From NCBI GenBank assembly GCA_019749855.1, contig JAIEPI010000125.1, positions 1-5,493 on the forward strand: a stretch of 5,493 nt of DNA, given 5' to 3'. This DNA comes from Rickettsiales bacterium. Lineage in GTDB: Bacteria > Pseudomonadota > Alphaproteobacteria > Rickettsiales > UBA998. Positions within the stretch are counted from its first letter, which is position 1; each line of letters opens with the position of its first letter. The notes under the pieces were generated by a model. The model worked only from the letters and a program-made list of their open reading frames with translations. It ran no database searches and had not been told where the DNA came from. Shown piece after piece: positions 1 through 5,493 of the stretch. A program made the position numbers and the translations under genes.

Positions 1-806
1 CGATATTGTTCTGTGATATTCGTGGCTTCACCACCATCTCGGAGATGTATAACGCGCAGGAGCTGACGCGCTTTCTCAACCAGTTTCTCACCCCTATGAC
101 GGATGTGATTTTATCGCATAACGGCACCATTGATAAATACATGGGCGACGCCATCATGGCGTTCTGGAATGCACCGCTGGATGAGCCAGCGCATGCGGCG
201 CAAGCCTGCCGTGCGGCGCTCGGCATGATGCAGGCCTTAACCCTGCTCAATGCGCGCAGGCAGGCGGAAGCAGCGCAGACGCAGCAGGCATTTCTGCCGG
301 TGTCGATTGGCATTGGCCTGAATTCCGGTGAGTGCTGCGTTGGCAATATGGGCTCCGATCAGCGCTTTGATTATTCAGTGCTGGGCGATGATGTGAATCT
401 CGCCTCGCGGCTGGAGGGGCAGAGCAAATATTATGGCGTGGCGATGGTGATTGGTGAGCGCACCTACCGTGCTGCCACGGGTTTTGCGACGCTGGAGCTG
501 GATTTGATTCGCGTGAAAGGCAAAACAGCGGCGGTACGCATTTACACGCTGCTGGGTGATGAGACGCTGGCCGCGAATCCTGACTTTGTGGCGCTGCGGG
601 GCAGCTTCGATGCCATGCTGGCGGCCTACCGTGGCATGCACTGGCAGGAAGCCTCAGCGCAGTTGGAAAAAGCGGGATTGTTAGCGGAAAAACTGGGGCT
701 GGCACTCAGCGAGCTGTTCGCCCTGTACCGCACGCGCCTTGATGACTACACGCAAACGCCACCCCAACTAGACTGGGATGGCGTGTACGAAGCGAAAACG
801 AAATAA
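1..806 (+). CDS. Class III adenylate/guanylate cyclase, 3' part (5' end outside window)
   Basis: Makes a cyclic nucleotide, most likely cAMP from ATP. The reading frame is open to the left edge (first whole codon at base 3), so the TTG at base 6 is not the start. Numbering residues from that TTG, the catalytic domain spans about 1-185. Metal-binding Asp4 lies in FCDIRGFT and Asp48 in DKYMGDAI; Lys44 and Ser124 (YSVLGDD) sit at the two purine-selecting positions; Asn131 and Arg135 of VNLASR are the transition-state pair. All catalytic residues are present, so it should be active. Lys with Ser/Thr is the usual adenylate-cyclase pair, so cAMP is favoured over cGMP, though not proven. The tail (190-266), with AAYRGMHWQEA and ending near PPQLDWDGVYEAK, is typical of cyclases carrying an N-terminal periplasmic CHASE2 sensor and membrane helices. 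Such a sensor would lie upstream and is not seen here. The gene converges on the giant FecR-domain gene, with 12 bp between stop codons. Confidence 0.93.
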   Translation, partial: ILFCDIRGFTTISEMYNAQELTRFLNQFLTPMTDVILSHNGTIDKYMGDAIMAFWNAPLDEPAHAAQACRAALGMMQALTLLNARRQAEAAQTQQAFLPVSIGIGLNSGECCVGNMGSDQRFDYSVLGDDVNLASRLEGQSKYYGVAMVIGERTYRAATGFATLELDLIRVKGKTAAVRIYTLLGDETLAANPDFVALRGSFDAMLAAYRGMHWQEASAQLEKAGLLAEKLGLALSELFALYRTRLDDYTQTPPQLDWDGVYEAKTK

Positions 807-818
807 TCAAACAAGTAA

Positions 819-3800
819 TCAGGGGCGCGCACCGAGGAACACACCGGCGCCGTCAATCGTGGAGCTATCAATACTGAAGTTACCGCCAATGTTCTGGCCC
901 GATGGCCCAAAGAAGGCACCTTTGACGTTGGCAGACCCTCCTAATGTAGAGCTGCCAACAGAGGTAAACAGCGCTTTACCACCGACATTATCAATAGAGG
1001 TTCCTGCTGTAGATAAAGATATATTGTTGCCGTGTACATTAGAGAAGTTCAAGTCAAATGTATCGATGGTTTGAGCTGTCAAATCAACAGTAGCCATCAT
1101 GGTTCCAACATTATTGCTGATTTTATTGTTGGTGGTATCCACAAAACTACCGTAAGCAGGGCCGTTGTAGGTTGCGTTTGATATGTTTGGCAGGGCAGTG
1201 TGATCTGTCACTTCACCCACCACGACCGGAATCATGTTGACCACATAATTTTTATTATCGGGTGTTTTCGAGTCACCTGCCCACACGCCCCATTCCACAA
1301 AGTGGCACTGCAAACATTTGGCCGTGGCTGCATCCGTGGTATGGGTGGCCGCCACCAGCGCGCCTTGCGTGTTGGTACCGTTGGTGGTCACACTTAGATC
1401 ATTTCTAAAGCCAGTGTCTGTCTGATTCACGCCCCATAGCCGGTGGCCGACGAATGCGCTGCTGCCATTGAAGGTGGCACTGATGCCATCATCTGGATCA
1501 GGAGTATTGACTTTGGAAAGATTGAGCGATGCCGAGACTGAGCCTGCATCCTTGTTTTGCATGACAAACACATCATTCACGTTATCGCTTTGATAGACGC
1601 CCACCTGATGAGTGCCGAAAACCTTATGGTCATAGATGCCCAAGCCACCAGCAAAACCATTGAGTGTGCGTGAGGATGGAAGGGTTGTAAATCTTCCCAG
1701 ATCGGCTCGCAGCGCATCATTGGCGGGACCAGTTCCTAATGCCTGATTCACCGCTAATTGTGATTCTTGTTGCTGGGTAGGGACATAACCCGTGCCACTC
1801 AGTGCAAGTGAGCCAGTACCTGATGCAGCGACTGGCATGGTGATGGTAAAGCTATTGGGGCCGGTCACAGTCACATTAAACGTGTCGGTCAACTGCAAGG
1901 CAGTAAAGCCACCCAATGCTGCAAGGCCGGAGAGAGTCACGTTGTTGCCCGTGGTTAACCCATGGTTAGGGGCGTTGATTGTAACGGTTTGTGATGCATT
2001 GGTTGTTGAAAGGTTGGTCAGATTGATGCTGCGGCGGTTGTTAACATTGCCATTAAGCACAAAACCTTCAACGCCTAGGGCTGCATTGCCATACACATCG
2101 GATTTTCCATTGGAGATAGAACCAATGTCGCCGCGTGCGAGGTCATCAAATCCAACACTATTCAAACTGGTTGTATTATTCACTCCCTCGTAGCTGTAGC
2201 CTGCACCGTTGAAGAAGTTGGCCCCTCCAGGTGTGACTTGGCCAAACGCTGCCACAAGTTGCGAGTTTTCTGACATGCCGCTATGCGCTGAGGCACGCTG
2301 CTCCCATTGGATATGTGAAGTAAGAAATGTTTTATTTTCCCAATTCACCGCCAGACCGGTTGGGTTTTGTGCAACATCAGAACTTACGTAAGTTGATCCA
2401 AAGTTGCTTAAGGTGCTCGCAGGCTGGAGAATATTATAGGAAAAAAGCCCCAGACTATCCTCGTTCAGTTGACTGATATTCTGATTTAAACCGGGCAGAA
2501 AATTATAGAATCCGACATTATAGCTGTTGCCATAGTCGGCCGCTCTCGACGTTGCTGTGGTTGCCGCAATCATGGCCGCTCTGGCGGGTGTGCCAAGGCT
2601 CTCATAATCAGTACCAAACACATAGGTGATTTGGTTGAATTGGTTCGCTCCACCCGTCACCTCGAAATTATAATAGTTCAGGCTGCCGCCCAAGCTTCTA
2701 TAGGTCACATATTTGAGAGCGCTTCCTGAATTGAATGCATCCGTTCCCTCATAGGTCGTGTTGCCAGGCATAACGTTACCCGCACCACTGATGTTATCGT
2801 TGAATGACAAGAACGTGTCATTGGTGGCAATGGTCGAACCGCTGCGCTGAATTCTGACATCACCGCTGGAGGTGGTGTAGGCTTGCGCAACGCCAGAATC
2901 AAGCCTTTTGGTTCTGCCGCCATCTAATTCTTTGGCGAAATATTGCCCTTTTTGTGTGAAAGCCTGCTTGTTCACCTGTACATCAAAGGTGGTAGCAGCC
3001 GATATATTGGTGCCATCACTCGCAGTCACGGTGAGGGTTCGCGGTGTTCCCGCCTCAACATCGGCAAAATTAGGGGTGAAGGATATGGTGCCCGTAGCTG
3101 AGTTATACGTCCAGCCAGCGGGTAGTCCAGTGACCGAGTAAGTGAGTGGATCAGACTCAGGGTCTGTAAAAGCGGTGGCTGGGATTTGAAAAGAAAAAGC
3201 CGTGCTGTCCAGTGCAATCACGTTGGGTATTGCGGCACTAAAAACAGGCGCATTATTCACCGGCGCAGGCCCAGGTGCAGGCGCGGGCGCAGGTGTGTTA
3301 TTCGTGGCCAATGGCGGCAGAACGGGATTCTCGGGGAAAAGATTGCCACCCGTTGGTGGCAGCGGCGTGTTATTGCCACCATTTACAGGAGGTAAGGACG
3401 CTGGCAATGGGCGCGGCAGCGTGGTGCCGTTATTGGTCACGGAGAGCGAGCCACCGGCTGTGACAGGCCCATTACCAGCCTCACGGCTGATCGCACCATC
3501 GGTCTGGTTTTGCGCGGCGGTTCCAGTCACGTTTGTTAGTGCAAGTGGTGAATTAGCAAAATTAGCTCCCGCACCATTCAGGCCACTGCCTGCACCGGCA
3601 TTATTTCCATTGCCGACGCCGCCATTGGGGCCGAAGCCACTGGCATTTGAAGGGTTCGCAGCATCCGTACGCGAGTTGGCGGGGCCATTGTTCGCGCTTT
3701 GCGTCTCAGAGGCACTCTGATTTTGATTATCACCACCATTGGGTTCATTATTCGCGGCATCGCCGTTGTTGGGTGTGCCACCTGAATTATCGCCGCCGCC

Positions 3801-4610
3801 ATTATCGCCGCCGGAATTATCCCCGCCGCCATTGCCATCGCCATTATTGGCGGCGACCACCGTTCCATCACTGCTCACGTTGGCTGTATCGGAATTTTGG
3901 GCCAGTGGTGTCTGGCTTTCGGTGCCGAGATTCAGGCCATTATTAATGCTATCCGCGTCCGGTGCGCCGGGCAGCGGAGCATCCGTGGGTGCGGTGCGGA
4001 ATCCATCAAAATGCGCGGCCACTTCAACAGTGGGTGTGGGTTGTGGCTGCGCATCCGGTGTGGTGAGGCTGAGGCCGGTGCCGTAAACAGTGGTGGCTCC
4101 CTGATCGCCATTTTTATTGGCGAAGGACATCTCCTCCCCATAGAGGAAGAATGCATCCGTCTCGCCATTCGCCTCAATGGTGGCGTCCGCAATGCCGCCG
4201 CGAATCCCGATGGTGCCCACTGGCGTGGTCAGTGTCACCGGTTTCTTTTTACTCAACGCGCCGCCGATAAAGCGGAAAGCTCCCTTGGCGCTTTTCAGGG
4301 CGAGATCACCCTGCGCGGTGGAGGGGTCATAGACGAAGCGATCCACCGTCAGGTTCGAGTTTGGCTTCAAGGTGATGCTGGATCGATCCAAAAACACCAC
4401 CTGCGCTTTGCCGGTTGCATCCGTGGTCAGCGTATCACCGAGAAATACCTCATCGCCAGTTTTGGCGATACGCGTTGCCTTATCCGCACCCACAATGCTG
4501 AGCATGGCTCCTTGCGCACCGACCACACCGACTTTCTGTGCGGCCCAGGCGGGCGAGGTGAGGAGAGTGGTGATAACCATGCCAAAAAGCAGTTGTGAGG
4601 TCGGTTTCAT
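819..4610 (-). CDS. Giant exported FecR-domain protein with Ig-like, FCCH-like and C-terminal TbpB-like barrel modules
   Basis: A 1263-residue secreted or surface protein of unknown function. Residues 1-23 are a Sec signal peptide (Lys3, hydrophobic core, AWA|A cleavage) with no lipobox Cys. Residues about 48-140 are a FecR domain (GDEVFLGDTLTTDATG, FLDRSSITLKPNS, KGAFRFIGG, TPVGTIGIRGG). Residues 238-452 are a low-complexity linker, Gly/Asn/Asp-rich with a tandem GGGDNSGG repeat, then Pro/Ala-rich. Residues 453-547 are a cadherin/dystroglycan-like Ig domain (FTDPESDPLTYSVTGLP, TGTISFTPN, TLTVTASDG). Residues 548-1098 are unrecognised and rich in Asn, Gly, Ser, Thr and Tyr, with an FCCH-like module at 871-934. 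The only two Cys of the protein form CLQCH at 1099-1103, followed by WGVW. Residues about 1140-1263 resemble a TbpB-type eight-stranded barrel (LPNISNATYNG; GAFFGPSGQNIGGNFSI; end GVFLGARP). Start: AAGGA lies 5 nt before the ATG and the signal peptide follows. It is the second gene of an operon, 33 bp after the TPR gene. FecR itself is a membrane sigma-factor regulator, but no transmembrane helix after the signal peptide and no anti-sigma part is seen, so that role is unlikely. Domain calls are by eye. Confidence 0.93.
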   Translation of the reverse strand: MKPTSQLLFGMVITTLLTSPAWAAQKVGVVGAQGAMLSIVGADKATRIAKTGDEVFLGDTLTTDATGKAQVVFLDRSSITLKPNSNLTVDRFVYDPSTAQGDLALKSAKGAFRFIGGALSKKKPVTLTTPVGTIGIRGGIADATIEANGETDAFFLYGEEMSFANKNGDQGATTVYGTGLSLTTPDAQPQPTPTVEVAAHFDGFRTAPTDAPLPGAPDADSINNGLNLGTESQTPLAQNSDTANVSSDGTVVAANNGDGNGGGDNSGGDNGGGDNSGGTPNNGDAANNEPNGGDNQNQSASETQSANNGPANSRTDAANPSNASGFGPNGGVGNGNNAGAGSGLNGAGANFANSPLALTNVTGTAAQNQTDGAISREAGNGPVTAGGSLSVTNNGTTLPRPLPASLPPVNGGNNTPLPPTGGNLFPENPVLPPLATNNTPAPAPAPGPAPVNNAPVFSAAIPNVIALDSTAFSFQIPATAFTDPESDPLTYSVTGLPAGWTYNSATGTISFTPNFADVEAGTPRTLTVTASDGTNISAATTFDVQVNKQAFTQKGQYFAKELDGGRTKRLDSGVAQAYTTSSGDVRIQRSGSTIATNDTFLSFNDNISGAGNVMPGNTTYEGTDAFNSGSALKYVTYRSLGGSLNYYNFEVTGGANQFNQITYVFGTDYESLGTPARAAMIAATTATSRAADYGNSYNVGFYNFLPGLNQNISQLNEDSLGLFSYNILQPASTLSNFGSTYVSSDVAQNPTGLAVNWENKTFLTSHIQWEQRASAHSGMSENSQLVAAFGQVTPGGANFFNGAGYSYEGVNNTTSLNSVGFDDLARGDIGSISNGKSDVYGNAALGVEGFVLNGNVNNRRSINLTNLSTTNASQTVTINAPNHGLTTGNNVTLSGLAALGGFTALQLTDTFNVTVTGPNSFTITMPVAASGTGSLALSGTGYVPTQQQESQLAVNQALGTGPANDALRADLGRFTTLPSSRTLNGFAGGLGIYDHKVFGTHQVGVYQSDNVNDVFVMQNKDAGSVSASLNLSKVNTPDPDDGISATFNGSSAFVGHRLWGVNQTDTGFRNDLSVTTNGTNTQGALVAATHTTDAATAKCLQCHFVEWGVWAGDSKTPDNKNYVVNMIPVVVGEVTDHTALPNISNATYNGPAYGSFVDTTNNKISNNVGTMMATVDLTAQTIDTFDLNFSNVHGNNISLSTAGTSIDNVGGKALFTSVGSSTLGGSANVKGAFFGPSGQNIGGNFSIDSSTIDGAGVFLGARP
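3777..3830 (-). repeat. Tandem GGGDNSGG coding repeat in the Gly/Asn-rich linker
   Basis: Residues 261-268 and 271-278 of the giant protein are both GGGDNSGG, separated by Asp-Asn, a period of 10 residues or 30 bp. The two 24-bp units (3807-3830 and 3777-3800) are identical at 21 of 24 bases by hand alignment. It lies in a longer Gly/Asn/Asp-rich stretch (residues 238-350) that is probably a flexible spacer separating the FecR domain from the Ig-like and distal modules. The period is a multiple of three, so gain or loss of units would keep the frame. Confidence 0.75.
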
Positions 4611-4615
4611 GTGCG

Positions 4616-4620
4616 TCCTT
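4616..4620 (-). promoter_or_regulatory. Ribosome binding site of the giant FecR-domain gene
   Basis: AAGGA on the minus strand, 5 nt before the ATG at 4608-4610. It supports that start and shows the gene has its own translation signal within the 33-bp gap after the TPR gene. The gap also holds a run of seven A on the minus strand but no hairpin, so transcription should read through from the TPR gene. Confidence 0.7.
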
Positions 4621-4643
4621 TCAGTATTTTTTTCGTCCAGAGT

Positions 4644-5051
4644 TTACAAACGGGCGAGATAATCTTGTGCGCGCTTCACCAGCTCCGGTGCCGCATGCGG
4701 ATCATTTTTCACATCATTGAGATAGCCACGTGCCACCTCTTTGGAGTTGAGGAGATAATACAGCACGCCCACTTCCAGACGCACTTTCGGTAGTTTAGGA
4801 TTGAGCATCAGCAGGCGCTCCAGTGGTGGAATCGCCGCCTCATAATCACCCAGCTTCACCGCCAGCTCTGCGTAGCGAACCGTTTTTTCGGTATCAGCTG
4901 GATCGGATAGCATATCCCAGAATGCTTTTTGAAAATCATCCTGAACATGGCTGCGCGTTGCTTCTGTCGTATCAGCGGAGGCCTGTTGTGCTCCCACCGC
5001 GATCAGGAGTGCGAAAGCGAGAATGCTATTGCGGAGATAATGAATGGGCAT
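4644..5051 (-). CDS. Exported TPR protein resembling the N-terminal half of Slam translocators
   Basis: A 135-residue protein, first gene of the operon with the giant FecR-domain protein. Residues 1-26 form a Sec signal peptide (Arg7, hydrophobic core, cleavage ASA|D), so the mature protein of about 109 residues should be periplasmic. Residues about 52-85 and 86-119 form two TPR units: AVKLGDYEAAIPPLERLLMLNP, split here as AVKLGDYEAAI and PPLERLLMLNP, then LPKVRLEVGVLYYLLNS and a third helix ending RAQDYLARL. The pattern of LERLL, LNP, LP, VRLE and GVLYY is what I recall from the periplasmic TPR part of surface lipoprotein assembly modifier (Slam) proteins, which continue into an outer-membrane barrel (DUF560). 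Here a TAA stop falls about where that barrel would begin, and only 33 bp separate it from the next gene, so no barrel follows. It may be a stand-alone partner or chaperone of the giant protein. Generic TPR scaffold is the alternative. Start: AGGAA 7 nt before the ATG. Confidence 0.88.
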   Translation of the reverse strand: MPIHYLRNSILAFALLIAVGAQQASADTTEATRSHVQDDFQKAFWDMLSDPADTEKTVRYAELAVKLGDYEAAIPPLERLLMLNPKLPKVRLEVGVLYYLLNSKEVARGYLNDVKNDPHAAPELVKRAQDYLARL

Positions 5052-5058
5052 AAGATGC

Positions 5059-5063
5059 TTCCT
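5059..5063 (-). promoter_or_regulatory. Ribosome binding site of the TPR gene
   Basis: AGGAA on the minus strand, 7 nt before the ATG at 5049-5051. It fixes the start that gives a complete signal peptide. Confidence 0.7.
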
Positions 5064-5100
5064 GCAATTCTACATTGTCATTTTGGGCAATAAAACCTAT

Positions 5101-5118
5101 GGTCGTGTGAAGGCGACC
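5101..5118. promoter_or_regulatory. Inverted repeat GGTCG-N8-CGACC, possible operator
   Basis: A perfect 5-bp dyad with an 8-bp centre lies near the middle of the divergent control region. It is loosely extended outward by AAAAC (5092-5096) and GTTTT (5126-5130), with unequal inner spacing of 4 and 7 bp. The position suits a regulator acting on both transcription units. There is no T run after it, so a terminator is unlikely. Five-base arms can arise by chance. Confidence 0.3.
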
Positions 5119-5133
5119 TTTGCTAGTTTTACC

Positions 5134-5161
5134 CTGCAAGCGTTAATAAAGCGTGTACAAT
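5134..5161 (+). promoter_or_regulatory. Weak candidate sigma-70 promoter for the cyclic-nucleotide-binding gene
   Basis: A -10-like TACAAT (5156-5161, 5 of 6 matches to TATAAT) has a poor -35-like CTGCAA (5134-5139, 3 of 6) 16 bp upstream. Transcription would begin near 5168, giving a leader of about 24 nt before the ATG at 5192, which is reasonable. A second -10-like hexamer, TAAAAT, lies at 5165-5170. The weak -35 suggests either dependence on an activator or a false match. Confidence 0.3.
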
Positions 5162-5181
5162 AGTTAAAATTTTATTGATCT

Positions 5182-5185
5182 GGAG
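5182..5185 (+). promoter_or_regulatory. Ribosome binding site of the cyclic-nucleotide-binding gene
   Basis: GGAG ends 6 nt before the ATG at 5192-5194. It favours this start over the in-frame ATG at 5201, which would place the site 15 nt away. Confidence 0.65.
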
Positions 5186-5191
5186 CGTGTC

Positions 5192-5493
5192 ATGGAAATT
5201 ATGCCCAATGCCAATTTCAAGAAAGGTGATGTCATTTTTCGTGAGGGAGATCAGGCGGATGGGATCTATTACATCTGCACGGGCCGTGTGAAGGTCACGC
5301 GCCTCATCAACGATCAGGTGATGAATTTAGCCGAATTAGAAGAGGGGGATATTTTTGGTGAACTGGCGATTATTGATCGCCGTCCCAGAGCAGGCACAGT
5401 CACGGCGCTGGAGGATTGCTGGGTGTATAAATTTTCTGCGGCCACGTTTGAAAAAAAACTCGAAGACACCGATCAGCTGATGAAAAATATTAT
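5192..5493 (+). CDS. Cyclic-nucleotide-binding domain protein, 5' part (3' end outside window)
   Basis: A cytoplasmic protein of the Crp/PKA-type cyclic-nucleotide-binding fold; 100 whole codons are in the window and the frame is open to the right edge. The domain begins almost at residue 1: FKKGDVIFREGDQADGIYYI, then TGRVKV, LEEGDIFGELAIID and RPRAGTVTA. In the phosphate-binding cassette, Gly56-Glu57-Leu58-Ala59 supplies the Glu that holds the ribose 2'-hydroxyl, and Arg66 of PRAGT is the phosphate-binding Arg. Both key residues are present, so cAMP or cGMP binding is plausible. Unlike Crp, almost no N-terminal extension precedes the fold. Whether a helix-turn-helix or another effector domain follows cannot be seen, so it may be a Crp/Fnr-type regulator or a stand-alone binding module. 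It is divergent from the TPR/FecR operon and lies near the cyclase, which suggests it reads the nucleotide made by that enzyme, an inference from position only. Confidence 0.9.
   Translation, partial: MEIMPNANFKKGDVIFREGDQADGIYYICTGRVKVTRLINDQVMNLAELEEGDIFGELAIIDRRPRAGTVTALEDCWVYKFSAATFEKKLEDTDQLMKNI

Larger units (their letters stand above)
5052..5191. promoter_or_regulatory. Divergent control region between the TPR operon and the cyclic-nucleotide-binding gene
   Basis: This 140-bp stretch is the only intergenic space of any size in the window and must carry the start signals of both outward-facing genes, unless the right-hand gene is read from elsewhere. It holds an inverted repeat at 5101-5118, an AT-rich block at 5156-5176 including the palindrome AAAATTTT (5166-5173), a possible rightward -10 box, and a ribosome binding site at each end. 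No convincing leftward promoter was found by eye. No RNA gene or small reading frame is apparent. Confidence 0.6.

Noticed and set aside
824..851. GGCGC/GCGCC inverted repeat near the convergent ends, considered as a terminator
   Set aside because: The loop is 18 nt, no T run follows on either strand, and it lies inside the giant gene's coding sequence.
778..1074. A 98-codon + strand open frame spanning the cyclase end and the antisense of the giant gene's end
   Set aside because: It overlaps two well-supported genes and its translation shows no family resemblance or export signal.
3202..3720. A 172-codon + strand open frame rich in Gly, Ala and Pro
   Set aside because: It is the shadow of the Gly/Asn- and Pro/Ala-rich linker codons of the giant gene; the composition follows from that repeat text.
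3897..4598. A 233-codon open frame on the + strand opposite the N-terminal part of the giant gene
   Set aside because: It is antisense to the clear signal peptide and FecR domain, its translation has no recognisable domain, and long antisense frames are common opposite GC-rich codons.
5067..5072. Minus-strand TAGAAT as a -10 box for the TPR operon
   Set aside because: Transcription would start at or within the ribosome binding site at 5059-5063, and no acceptable -35 lies 16-18 bp upstream.
5106..5121. TGTGA at 5106-5110 as a Crp site
   Set aside because: The right half after 6 bp is CCTTT rather than TCACA, so only a half-site is present.

Overview
The window carries four protein-coding genes and almost no spare DNA. 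Its likely source is a Gram-negative proteobacterium, most likely an alphaproteobacterium. The signs are Sec signal peptides, a FecR-type domain fused to a very large secreted protein, a class III cyclase with a tail of the CHASE2-cyclase type, and moderate GC (about 60% in sampled cyclase and FecR-domain stretches, lower elsewhere). No rRNA, tRNA or taxon-specific marker is present, so the lineage is an inference.

Layout, left to right. (1) Bases 1-806, + strand: the 3' part of a class III adenylate/guanylate cyclase; its upstream sensor part lies outside the window. (2) Bases 819-4610, - strand: a 1263-residue exported protein. In order it has a signal peptide, a FecR domain, a Gly/Asn/Asp-rich then Pro/Ala-rich linker, a cadherin/dystroglycan-like Ig domain, a long unrecognised Asn/Gly/Ser/Thr/Tyr-rich region containing an inserted FCCH-like module, a CXXCH motif, and a C-terminal segment resembling the TbpB-type eight-stranded barrel. 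(3) Bases 4644-5051, - strand: a 135-residue exported TPR protein, first gene of the operon that runs into the giant gene 33 bp later. It resembles the TPR half of Slam proteins but has no outer-membrane barrel. (4) Bases 5192-5493, + strand: the 5' part of a cyclic-nucleotide-binding protein, divergent from the TPR gene across a 140-bp control region. The first two genes converge with only 12 bp between their stop codons.

Working hypothesis: a cyclic-nucleotide maker and a cyclic-nucleotide reader flank a two-gene operon for an exported, probably surface-located protein. The most interesting point is the pairing of a TbpB-like C-terminal barrel (the domain type Slam translocators recognise) with a short Slam-like TPR protein lacking the membrane barrel. 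The pairing is visible in the sequence; a functional link between the cAMP genes and the exported protein is inferred from proximity only.
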